A DNA stretch of 64,000 nt. Origin: DYCT01 sp051875715 (GTDB taxonomy: Bacteria > Bacteroidota > Bacteroidia > Bacteroidales > Bacteroidaceae). The notes beneath the pieces are model-generated. The model was not told the DNA's origin. It made no database searches and was given only the letters and a program-made list of their open reading frames with translations. The translations under genes and the position numbers were made by a program. This document shows, one piece after another, positions 1 to 7,805 of this stretch; the stretch's first letter is position 1; each line of letters starts with the position of its first letter. The stretch is from positions 1 through 64,000 of the forward strand of contig JBJEHD010000017.1 of assembly GCA_051875715.1 (NCBI GenBank), given 5' to 3'.

Positions 1-54
1 AGATGCCAAAAAGAAAGTTCGTTTGCGCATAACGGCCTAATGACCGTTTTGGGT

Positions 55-98
55 TAAACGGCCATTAAACGGTCATTAAAACGCCATTAAAAACGTCT
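55..98. repeat. 11-bp tandem repeat array, 4 copies
   Basis: Four head-to-tail 11-base units: TAAACGGCCAT (55-65), TAAACGGTCAT (66-76), TAAAACGCCAT (77-87) and a decayed TAAAAACGTCT (88-98). The array lies downstream of the stop of the minus-strand lyase gene ending at 199. Bases 1-54 hold no gene; the sequence around 31-46 contains related ACGGCC and GACCGTT words but is not in register. Copies were aligned by eye. Confidence 0.85.
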
Positions 99-111
99 TT
101 GAAAAAACGCC

Positions 112-166
112 GTTGCAACGCGGTTGCAAGGATATTGCAACGGCATTGCAACGGTGTTGCAACGTG
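112..166. repeat. 11-bp tandem repeat array, 5 copies
   Basis: Five consecutive 11-base units of consensus RTTGCAACGNN: GTTGCAACGCG (112-122), GTTGCAAGGAT (123-133), ATTGCAACGGC (134-144), ATTGCAACGGT (145-155), GTTGCAACGTG (156-166). The GTTGCAAC core is self-complementary, so each unit presents a small palindrome at one-helical-turn spacing. It is 13 bases from the array at 55-98 and unrelated to it in unit sequence. Function unknown. Confidence 0.88.
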
Positions 167-198
167 CCCGTCTTTCCGGGGGAAAACGTGGGGAAGTC

Positions 199-2706
199 TC
201 AGCGTCGCTTTGCGCGGGTGGCTTTCGGCCACTGGTCGTCGACGCTGGTGGTCGAACCGGCTTCTTGCAGCACGGTGGGCTTTCCGTCCTCGAAGAGGAG
301 TTCGGAGCCGCTGGCCGTGTCGGCAATGTGCAGGCAGGCCGGGTTGTTGGGGTCCAGTTCGGCCTCGATGCGCCAGGTGCCTATTTCAAACGTGTTTCCG
401 TCGGCTCGTACCGACTGTTCGCCGGCCGGGGTGTCGCACGCCTGGAGGATGGCCACGATGCGGTTGCCCGTGCTGGCATCGAAGGCGGCGGTCAGGTGCC
501 ACTGGTTGGGATATTTCTCCGGGTCGCTGTTGGACGGGGCACGGAAGAAACGGTCGGTCTGCGTCAGGCGGAACGGCTGGCGGCTGTAGAGGCGCACGGT
601 GGCTGCGATGCCTTTGTCGGGTCGGTCGATGGAGCAGTAGCCGTTGGCCTCGTCGAGGGCGAACGCCACGTGGCTATGCAGCAGCCAGTCCCACGTGGCC
701 GCCTCGCTGGCTTCCAGCTCGTCGTAGATGACCACGATGCGCGGATGCAGCACCGCCACGTGGCGGCGGTAGCGGGTGAGGGGCGTGGGTCCGAAACCGT
801 TGGCCGTGCTTTGCACCACGCCCGCCTTGCGGAAGTTGTCCACCCACATCGGGTCTTCGCTGATGCCGCTGTAGGCATGGCTGGCGTCGCCCAGGCAGTA
901 GGAGATGTGTTCGCCGTCGATGGCGCGGGTGATGTTGCCGTAGCCTTTCATGTCGAAAGGCTGGCCGATGCCGTTCACCAGGATGGTGTTGTGCGCCCGG
1001 CTGTGGCGGTACGACAGCAGGTTGTGCGCGTCGGCGAAGTTCTGGTAGTAGCCGCTCGAGATGAACAGGTCTTCTCCTTTATACAGCAGGCGGAATCCGT
1101 TCTGGTCGGCCAGGGTGTGGCTGCCCGAGGCGTAGGGGCTGGAGCGGAAGGCAAAGGCCATGTCGTTGGCCAGGTGGGCCAGGTCGGTGTGGATGTCCAC
1201 CTCGCCGGCCTCCTCGTACCAGGCCAGTTTGCCCGCATCGGCCGGCAGGGCGGTGCCGAAGGCGTCGGTGCGCACCATGCGGTAGAGGCGGTTCTCGTAG
1301 TCCTGCTCCAGAATGCTGCGGCACCGGTCGGCATACCAGCCGGCATACGGGTCGCCCAGTTCCTGTGCGAGGAAGTAGGCAAAGGCGATGCGTTGCCGTC
1401 CCTGTTGGGTCTCCCGTTCGCGTCCGTCGCCGAAGCCCAGGCTTTGCGACTGCGGCGGCCAGGAGTAGACCAGTCCCTTGCCGGCGTTCTGGTACCACGG
1501 GTGCGCCAGGAAGTCGCCGCCCGTCAGGTAGCCGTAGAGCGTGGGCATATACCACAGCGTCTTGGCGTTGGCGTTGAAGTAGTACACGCCGTTGCGCCAG
1601 ATGCCGCTCAGGTTGAAGCCCGTGTCTGGGGCGCGCGAGGCCCACAACTCGTAGTAGTACTCCAGCACGCCGCGCATCTCGGCAGCCAGGTTCTGCTTGT
1701 CGTGCAGCAGCAGGGCGGCCTGCACGTAGGCCCGCATATTGCGTTGCCAGAAGTGGTTGTTGAAGATGTGGTTCTCCTCGTAGCCGATGTTGCGGGCGAA
1801 GTAGTAGCGCACGAAGCGAAGGAGCACGTCCTCCGTCTGCGTCCGTTCCGTGGCCGAGAGTTGGTCGTAGAGCATGTCGTAGCAGTCGATGAAGGCCGTC
1901 ACGTAGTCGGTGGCGGCGAAGTTGTCGCCGAAGAGGCGCCCGTCGTCCACCGGCTTGGCCAGCAGTTGCTTCAGGATGTCATGCATCCGGTCGAGGTATT
2001 TGGCCTCTTGCGTGAGGTGGTAGGCGGTGTAGAGGTAGCCGGTGTATTTGCGCAGGTTCTCGCCCTCGGCATAGAGGTCCATCGCGGCATAGTCGGCGTT
2101 GACGGCCGACTTGGCGCGGCTCAGGAGCTGCTTGTACTCGCGGTGCGAGGCCACCTTGGTGCGGGCCGCCTCCATCTCGTCGTCAAGGAAGCAGTAGAGG
2201 CGCGGATGCCGGCGGGGCAGGTTCTGCAGGTAGGTCGATGCCTCGGGGGTGACGAACACGGGTGTCTCGTCCTTCATCTCGAAGGCATAGGGCTTGCTCC
2301 ACGTGCCGGTCTCGCCGCTGTTGTAGGAGCGGTATCGCCAGAACCAGCGTCCGGCCTCCAGCCGGCGGTGCGGGTTGAAAAGGCAACTGGGCACGTCCGT
2401 CTTGCTCGTGACCCCAGTTTGGAACGTCGAGTCCTGCGACAGTTCGAAGGCCAGCAGGCTGCCCGTCTTCAGGGCCTGGGGCACGATGAAGGGCACGGGG
2501 TTCAGGTACACCTCGTGTGTGCTGCGGGGGTAGGGCAACTGGCGTATCTTGTTGTGCCAGGCCTCCGGGTAGGTCGATTCGGCCTCGGTCGGTGCGGTGG
2601 GGTCCGGGTCGGGTGTCTCCGGCCCTTTGTCCGAGCAGGCCCCGGCCGCCGCCAGCAGGCAGAGGGCAGCGGCGCGGAGCAGGCTGTGGGTATAGTGCTT
2701 CTTCAT
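199..2706 (-). CDS. Heparinase II/III-fold polysaccharide lyase, lipoprotein
   Basis: 835 residues. The start follows from the type II signal peptide: a hydrophobic stretch at 9-22 then Cys24 (AGA-C), followed by SDKG as in surface-exposed Bacteroidota lipoproteins. An N-terminal beta domain (about 45-150, DUF4962-like) precedes an alpha toroid (about 170-480) with ENHIFNNH at 311-318 and NGVYYFN at 372-378, where this fold keeps catalytic His and Tyr. The C-terminal beta part has SHTLADQN (529-536) and RAHNT (570-574), matching the metal and active-site His region of heparinase II relatives. The family cleaves uronate-containing polysaccharides (glycosaminoglycans, alginate-like) by beta-elimination. 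Last gene of the SusCD operon, 13 bases after its paralogue. Exact substrate is not decided by sequence. Confidence 0.85.
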   Translation of the reverse strand: MKKHYTHSLLRAAALCLLAAAGACSDKGPETPDPDPTAPTEAESTYPEAWHNKIRQLPYPRSTHEVYLNPVPFIVPQALKTGSLLAFELSQDSTFQTGVTSKTDVPSCLFNPHRRLEAGRWFWRYRSYNSGETGTWSKPYAFEMKDETPVFVTPEASTYLQNLPRRHPRLYCFLDDEMEAARTKVASHREYKQLLSRAKSAVNADYAAMDLYAEGENLRKYTGYLYTAYHLTQEAKYLDRMHDILKQLLAKPVDDGRLFGDNFAATDYVTAFIDCYDMLYDQLSATERTQTEDVLLRFVRYYFARNIGYEENHIFNNHFWQRNMRAYVQAALLLHDKQNLAAEMRGVLEYYYELWASRAPDTGFNLSGIWRNGVYYFNANAKTLWYMPTLYGYLTGGDFLAHPWYQNAGKGLVYSWPPQSQSLGFGDGRERETQQGRQRIAFAYFLAQELGDPYAGWYADRCRSILEQDYENRLYRMVRTDAFGTALPADAGKLAWYEEAGEVDIHTDLAHLANDMAFAFRSSPYASGSHTLADQNGFRLLYKGEDLFISSGYYQNFADAHNLLSYRHSRAHNTILVNGIGQPFDMKGYGNITRAIDGEHISYCLGDASHAYSGISEDPMWVDNFRKAGVVQSTANGFGPTPLTRYRRHVAVLHPRIVVIYDELEASEAATWDWLLHSHVAFALDEANGYCSIDRPDKGIAATVRLYSRQPFRLTQTDRFFRAPSNSDPEKYPNQWHLTAAFDASTGNRIVAILQACDTPAGEQSVRADGNTFEIGTWRIEAELDPNNPACLHIADTASGSELLFEDGKPTVLQEAGSTTSVDDQWPKATRAKRR

Positions 2707-2719
2707 TGGTATCGGTACG

Positions 2720-5308
2720 TTAGATTTCCAGTTCGGGCACTTCGTCTTTCAGCACGGTCTTGCCCTGGGGTGTGCGGACAACGGTCTTGTCGTCATACTC
2801 CAGCACGATGCCTTCCCGCTTGTTCGTCACGGTGAAGGAGGCCTTGCCCTCCGTGGTCAGGTTGGCGCGGATGTTCCAGTCGCCGGCCTGGATGCTTCCG
2901 TCCGCCAGCCGTTGCGGCACGATGCCGGCTTGTTTGCGGTCGTGCGTGCTGATGAGGGTGGCGAAGCGGTAGACGGCATGCGGCTTCGAGGTGGCTGTGA
3001 AGTGCCAGTGGTTGGGGTAGGGCTTGAACACCCCCTTGTCGTCGGCCCGCAGCCAGTTGACGGCCGGATAGAAGAAGCGGCTGGTCGTGTCGGTCTGCAG
3101 GGCGTCGGGGGCGTAGAGGTAGGCGTCGCTTTGGCCCGGTCCGTTGGTGGCCGTGATGCAGACGGCCTCGGTCTGGCGGTCCACCTGCATCGGCTCGGCG
3201 ATGGTGTGGAGCAGGTAGTTCCAGGCGATGGCCGTGTCGGCCTCCAGTTCGTCGTAAATGAACACGAGGTCGCTCTTGCCCAGCGTCACGATGTGGCGGC
3301 GGAAGGTCTTCACGTGGTTCTTGTCCCAGCCGTTGGCAGGGGTGTATTCCAGTTCGGAGGCCTTGCCGCGCTCCAGCCAAAGCGAGGAGATGACCTCACC
3401 GTAGGCGTTGGAGGCATCGCCCACCACGTAGTTCAGTTGTTCGCTCTCGTAGTGGCGCGGAATCCAGCCGTAGCCCTCGGTGCCGATGCGCTGTCCCATG
3501 CCGTTGGCCAGGATGGTGTTGTGCGCCCGGCTGGCTCGGTGGCAGTAGATGCTGTGCTGGTCGGTGAAGCTGACGTGGTGGCCGCTGCTGTAGAACAACG
3601 GTTTGCCGGCATAGAACGTGTTGAAGGCATTCTGGTTGGCCAGGGCGTGCGAGGTGGAGCCATAAGGACTGCTGCGGAAGGCGAGCATGGCGTTGTGCCG
3701 CGGGTCGTTCCAGTCCGACTGGTAGGCGGCCAGTCCCGATTGCGGGAACACGTGTCCGGCGGGCAGTGCGGTCAGTCCCGGTCCCTCGGGCAGGGGCTTG
3801 TCGCATTGCAGGCGAAACCACGACAGGTCGCCCGACTTGCCCCCGAAGCCTTTCTCCTTGAGCAGGTTCGGCTGGCGGGCCAGGATGCGGCGCACGTAGT
3901 CGGCAGCGTAGGTGTCGCCCGTGAGGCGGGCCAGGGCATCGGCATAGCCCACGCGGGTGCCGCTGGGCTGCAGGATGTTCTGGTGCGAACTGCCGTTGCC
4001 GCCCGACTTGGAGAAGGGTGGCTGCTCGTAGATGACGTAGAGCGCGTTGCCCCGATACCACGGGTCGGCAAAGAAGTCGAAGCCCGTCAGGCGGCCGTAG
4101 AAGTAGGGCACCTCGATGAGGGTGCGGAAGTTGACTCCGAAGTACGAGTCGCCGTTATGCCATGCTCCGTCCTTGTTCAGGCCGGGGAAGCGGGCCAGCC
4201 AGATGTTGTAGCAATAGTCGGTCCAGACGGCGGCCTCGGGCAGTTCGCCGTAGGTGGCGAAGGCGGCCATGGTGAGGATGCGCAGTGTCATCTGCCAGGT
4301 ATGGTTGTCGGCGATATGGTTTTCCAGGTGGTTGCTGTTGCGGTTGAAGAACTTGGTGCCGTTCTCGCGCACCTTGCTCAGCAGGCGGGCCTTCTGGGCG
4401 TCGGTGAGGTGGTCGTAGAAGGCATCGTAGGCCATCGACGGCAGCGAGAGCAGGACGGACTCGTTGAAGTCGCCGTGCAGGAGGCCGGTTTCGTCCCAGG
4501 TAATCATCTCCTCGATGCGGTGCATGGCCTCGTCCATGAAGCGGCGGTCGCGGGTCAGCAGGTAGGCGCGGATGAGCACATCGGTGTTCCCCTCTTCGCG
4601 GTCGACGATGCGGCGGCTTTCGCGGGTCATGAGGGCTTTGCGCTTCACCTCGTTGTCCAGTCCGGCCACTTGGCTGAAGTCGATGTCCTCCACGCGCGAC
4701 ATGGGTTTCTTCAGAATCTTCTCGGCGCGTTCCAGGTACCATGCGCGTTCGGGCTTCGCCTTCGAGCGGGCGATGAAGCCGTCCCAGTCCGCACCGTCCA
4801 CCAGGATGCGCGGATGGCTCTGCGGCAGGCGGGCGATGAGTTGCGGGTAGGCGGGCGGGCAGAACTTCGCCGGGCTGTCCTCCACGCTGAAGCAGAGCAG
4901 GTCGCTCCAGTGGGTGCCGTCGGCCTTCACGTAGCCGTACTGCCAGTACCAGCGTCCGGCCTTCAGCGGCTGCTCGGGGTTGTGGAAGGGGTATGAGGTC
5001 GTGACGGTGGTCACGTTCTTTTTCATTTTTCGGTCGGTGCTGTATCGCACCTGGTATTTCAGCGTGCGCTTGTCGGTCTTCGGGGCCGTCTCGCCCAGTC
5101 CGTCGAGGATGGCACCGCGCACCGACACACCGGCCTCGAGCGGCCACTGCAGCGACACGCTCCGGTCGGCCACGACGGCCTTGTCGAGCGGCGAGGGTGT
5201 CTCGCGCATTTCGTGCATCAACGTCCGTTCGGTCAGATGCAGGGTGGCCTGTGCGGCGGCTGCGAGCGAGCAGAGACAGGCCAGGAGGAAGAGGATTGGT
5301 TTTTTCAT
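2720..5308 (-). CDS. Heparinase II/III-fold polysaccharide lyase, secreted
   Basis: 862 residues from the ATG at 5306-5308. An upstream in-frame start at 5383 would put about 25 non-signal residues before MKKPILFLL and run into a hairpin, so it is rejected. Signal peptide of about 19 residues ending AAAA with no lipobox Cys, so probably periplasmic. Same architecture as the downstream lyase: N-terminal beta domain, alpha toroid with NHLENHIADNH and WHNGDSYFG, then SHALANQN and SRAHNT in the C-terminal half. The Asp seen in the paralogue's DQN is Asn here (NQN), so metal ligation may differ. The pair fits one surface lipoprotein lyase plus one periplasmic enzyme acting in sequence on the same polymer. 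Family assignment is firm; substrate is not. Confidence 0.85.
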   Translation of the reverse strand: MKKPILFLLACLCSLAAAAQATLHLTERTLMHEMRETPSPLDKAVVADRSVSLQWPLEAGVSVRGAILDGLGETAPKTDKRTLKYQVRYSTDRKMKKNVTTVTTSYPFHNPEQPLKAGRWYWQYGYVKADGTHWSDLLCFSVEDSPAKFCPPAYPQLIARLPQSHPRILVDGADWDGFIARSKAKPERAWYLERAEKILKKPMSRVEDIDFSQVAGLDNEVKRKALMTRESRRIVDREEGNTDVLIRAYLLTRDRRFMDEAMHRIEEMITWDETGLLHGDFNESVLLSLPSMAYDAFYDHLTDAQKARLLSKVRENGTKFFNRNSNHLENHIADNHTWQMTLRILTMAAFATYGELPEAAVWTDYCYNIWLARFPGLNKDGAWHNGDSYFGVNFRTLIEVPYFYGRLTGFDFFADPWYRGNALYVIYEQPPFSKSGGNGSSHQNILQPSGTRVGYADALARLTGDTYAADYVRRILARQPNLLKEKGFGGKSGDLSWFRLQCDKPLPEGPGLTALPAGHVFPQSGLAAYQSDWNDPRHNAMLAFRSSPYGSTSHALANQNAFNTFYAGKPLFYSSGHHVSFTDQHSIYCHRASRAHNTILANGMGQRIGTEGYGWIPRHYESEQLNYVVGDASNAYGEVISSLWLERGKASELEYTPANGWDKNHVKTFRRHIVTLGKSDLVFIYDELEADTAIAWNYLLHTIAEPMQVDRQTEAVCITATNGPGQSDAYLYAPDALQTDTTSRFFYPAVNWLRADDKGVFKPYPNHWHFTATSKPHAVYRFATLISTHDRKQAGIVPQRLADGSIQAGDWNIRANLTTEGKASFTVTNKREGIVLEYDDKTVVRTPQGKTVLKDEVPELEI

Positions 5309-5341
5309 GGCGAATGGTGAAAAGGTTGGGATTGGAATGAG

Positions 5342-5374
5342 GAGAGGCCGGCCCAGATGTTGAACCGGCCTCTC
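5342..5374 (-). terminator. GC-rich intergenic hairpin
   Basis: A perfect 10-bp inverted repeat, GAGAGGCCGG at 5342-5351 and CCGGCCTCTC at 5365-5374 with a 13-base loop. It lies between the stop at 5405 and the lyase start at 5308. No clear U-tract follows on the minus strand, so it may be an attenuator or an RNA-stabilising 3' end rather than a classical terminator. Confidence 0.45.
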
Positions 5375-5404
5375 GGTAGGCATTTATGAGTAGGTTAGAA
5401 TGGA

Positions 5405-6934
5405 TTACTTAACCAGAACCTTGCTGGTAGCCACACTGCCGTCGATGGCGGTCAGGCGAACCAGGTAGAGGCCGTTGCTGAGGCTTTCGGCGTTGACAGC
5501 TTGTCCGGCTACGTTGTACACTTCGGCCTTGGCCACGTTGCTGCTTACGACGAGGCGGCCGTCAACAACGGATGCCGTCATGCCTTCAGCTGCAGCATTG
5601 CGGATGGACGTCGGGTCGTTGAGCAGAATCTTGAAGTTGCGGATGCGAATCTTCGTCTGCTTGGCACCTGCCGTACCGCCGTCAACCTTTCCAGCCTTGA
5701 AGGCCAGCGTCACGGCCTTGTCGGTGAAACTTACTTTCTGATTGATGACAGCCATCAAAGCGGCGGCATCGCTGTCTTCTACATCGGCCGGGGCCAGACC
5801 AGCCTGGTCGGCCGGAACCAACTGGCTGGCGATGGTCGTCCAGGTGGCGGTCGTCACGTCGCCGGCAAAGTCGGTCGAGTAGAGCAGGTCGATGTTCGAA
5901 ATCTGCTGGTCGACGGTTTCACGGCCAATCTGGAACGTGATGAACTTGTCGCCGCTGGCCGAGAAGTCGATGGCGGGCGAAACAAACCACGTGGTGTTTT
6001 CCTTGCTCTGCTTGTTGTCGGTCCATTCCACCGTGTTGGGCACCTGGCGCTTGTTGCCGGCTGCGTTCTTGTTGGCTACGACGCAGAAGATGCGGTCGCC
6101 GGCCTGCTTCACGGTGTACCAGCCGTTCAGTTCCAGGTTGGCGGGGTCTTCCTTGTAACTGCCGGCGTTCGTTGCATCGTGTCCGGCTACAAAGGTCGAG
6201 TCGGCCGGATTGATAAGTTCGGGTTTGTACGACCACTTGGCCTCGTAGGGAAGCGTTTCGGCATTGCTGCCTTCCTGAATCTCTTCCGTCACCTTGAAGG
6301 CGGTCACGCGGAATTTGGCTTGCTTGGCGCCTTCAATGTAAGCGATGCTGGATTTGGTGGCTTTGATGGCAACGACTACGCTGGCGGCTTTCACGTTGCA
6401 GGTAGTGTTCACTTCGCCCATCTTGGCGGCAGTCATGCCGGTGGCGGGTTGGATGTCAGACTTCAGCGTGGTCCACTCGGTCGTAGCCACGTCTCCGGTG
6501 TAGTTGGTGGTGTACAGCAGTTCGAGTACGGAAGTCGTTTGATTGTCGGCATCCTTGCCGCACTTGAAGGTGATGGTCTTCACGCTGTTGGCGTTGAAGT
6601 TCAACTCCGGCGAGACCAACCACGAGGTGATAACACCTTCTTCCGGTTGTTTGTTGTCGACGAACTCCATCGTGTTGGCGATGGGCTTGCCGCTGGATGC
6701 ACCGATGTAGAATGGACGGTTGCCTGTTTCGGCGATGGATGCCCATCCGCCCAGATTGTACAGTTCCTGGTTGGAGGTCGGTTTGCCGGCATCCGGGTCG
6801 GCTGTGCTCACGGTGCCGTCGTCGGCGATGGCTTCGGCCTTGTACTGCCAGTTTGCTTCATACGGGAGTGCCTCTTGGGCGATGGCAGCAGCGGAGAACA
6901 AGGCTGCTGCCGCAAGCGTATAAACTTTCTTCAT
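5405..6934 (-). CDS. Secreted two-domain jelly-roll protein with T9SS-type C-terminal domain
   Basis: 509 residues from the ATG at 6932-6934; earlier in-frame residues are upstream sequence because MKKVYTLAAAALFSAAAIAQ is a clean signal peptide. Two homologous units follow, each starting LPYEA(N/K)W(Q/S)YK (about 22-225 and 230-430). They share WLVSPELNF or WFVSPAIDF, then a strand like YTTNYTGDVATTEWTTL, the pattern of 'choice-of-anchor J'/cleaved-adhesin beta sandwiches. The last about 75 residues (VYNVAGQAV, GLYLVRL, TSKVLVK) fit a type A type IX sorting domain. Its place after SusD suggests a glycan-binding role at the surface; no enzyme motif is visible. The domain family name is inferred by pattern, not by search. 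Confidence 0.7.
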   Translation of the reverse strand: MKKVYTLAAAALFSAAAIAQEALPYEANWQYKAEAIADDGTVSTADPDAGKPTSNQELYNLGGWASIAETGNRPFYIGASSGKPIANTMEFVDNKQPEEGVITSWLVSPELNFNANSVKTITFKCGKDADNQTTSVLELLYTTNYTGDVATTEWTTLKSDIQPATGMTAAKMGEVNTTCNVKAASVVVAIKATKSSIAYIEGAKQAKFRVTAFKVTEEIQEGSNAETLPYEAKWSYKPELINPADSTFVAGHDATNAGSYKEDPANLELNGWYTVKQAGDRIFCVVANKNAAGNKRQVPNTVEWTDNKQSKENTTWFVSPAIDFSASGDKFITFQIGRETVDQQISNIDLLYSTDFAGDVTTATWTTIASQLVPADQAGLAPADVEDSDAAALMAVINQKVSFTDKAVTLAFKAGKVDGGTAGAKQTKIRIRNFKILLNDPTSIRNAAAEGMTASVVDGRLVVSSNVAKAEVYNVAGQAVNAESLSNGLYLVRLTAIDGSVATSKVLVK

Positions 6935-7001
6935 GATAGAAATAGGTTTAAATGAATGAATAGATTTATTATTTAACACATATATGTATTGTCTTCGATG
7001 C

Positions 7002-7652
7002 TTACTTCACTTGGAAGTTCATGACGCGAATTTTGGCCTGTTTTGCGCCGGCACTGAAGTAGTTGTCGCCGGCCTTGGTGGTCTTAATGGCGATGTACAC
7101 CTTGTCAGCTTTTGCTTTGCAGCGGATTTTCTCTACGCCCATCATGGAACCTTTCATGCCCGTGACGGGGCGGATGTCAGCCTTCAGCGTGGTCCATTCC
7201 GTGGTGGTCGGGTCGCCGGTGAAGTCGGTGGTGTAGAGCACTTCCAGCACGGACGAGCATTGGTCGTCGGCTTCCTTGCCGCATTTGAAGGAGATGGTCT
7301 TGTCGGCAGCTGCGCTGAAGTCCAGTGCCGGCGAGATGAGCCATGCCGTGCTGTTCTGCTTCTGTTGTCCGTCCACGTATTCCATCGTGTTGGCGATGGG
7401 GGTTCCCTTGGTGATGCCGATGTAGAACATATTGCGGTATTCGGTAGCTACGGAAGTCCAGCCGCCCAGATCCCACGTGCTTTGGTCGGAGAGGTAGCGT
7501 CCGGCCTTGGGGTCGGCTTCGGTCACGGTGCCGTCGTCGGCCACGGCTTCGGCCTTGTATTGCCAGTTTGCCTTATAGGGCAGTTTCTCTTGGGCTTGTG
7601 CCAGGGCTGCTCCGCAGAGCAGGACGAAGGCGCAGATAAGTTGCTTTTTCAT
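7002..7652 (-). CDS. Secreted single-domain paralogue of the preceding jelly-roll protein
   Basis: 216 residues with a signal peptide (MKKQLICAFVLLCGAALAQA). The mature part is one copy of the module present twice in the gene at 5405-6934. It opens EKLPYKANWQYKAEAVADDG and keeps the same order of motifs (GGWTSVA, GTPIANTMEYVD, WLISPALDF, LYTTDFTGD, TTEWTTLKADI). It is closest to the first repeat of the larger gene, so the two probably arose by tandem duplication. It lacks the C-terminal sorting domain and ends directly after the module (VMNFQVK). Encoded between SusD and the two-domain protein, 67 bases upstream of the latter. Likely a glycan-binding accessory protein of the locus; function inferred from context only. 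Confidence 0.68.
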   Translation of the reverse strand: MKKQLICAFVLLCGAALAQAQEKLPYKANWQYKAEAVADDGTVTEADPKAGRYLSDQSTWDLGGWTSVATEYRNMFYIGITKGTPIANTMEYVDGQQKQNSTAWLISPALDFSAAADKTISFKCGKEADDQCSSVLEVLYTTDFTGDPTTTEWTTLKADIRPVTGMKGSMMGVEKIRCKAKADKVYIAIKTTKAGDNYFSAGAKQAKIRVMNFQVK

Positions 7653-7750
7653 GGTCTTTTCTGATTTTAGCGATTATAACTGTTGTTTGCCGTTTTCGGT
7701 CGGCGACCGTGTTTCGTTAGATTACCTTTTTAATACTGATTGAAAACAGA

Positions 7751-7789
7751 AGACAGTGTGCCGGGAGTCTCCTCCCGACACACCTGTCT
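7751..7789 (-). terminator. Hairpin downstream of susD
   Basis: Imperfect inverted repeat with arms at 7751-7767 and 7772-7789 around the CGGGAG/CTCCCG core and a loop of about 4 bases. It lies 16 bases beyond the susD stop; on the minus strand it is followed by a T-rich tract. It probably lowers expression of the four downstream genes relative to susCD. Confidence 0.6.
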
Positions 7790-7805
7790 GATTCAGTTTG
7801 GATGA

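Noticed and set aside
124..2835. A 903-residue open frame on the plus strand, antisense to the first lyase gene
   Set aside because: GC-rich codons leave the opposite strand open. It has Val/Gly/Ala/Arg-rich shadow composition, no motif or signal peptide, and covers a convincing lyase.
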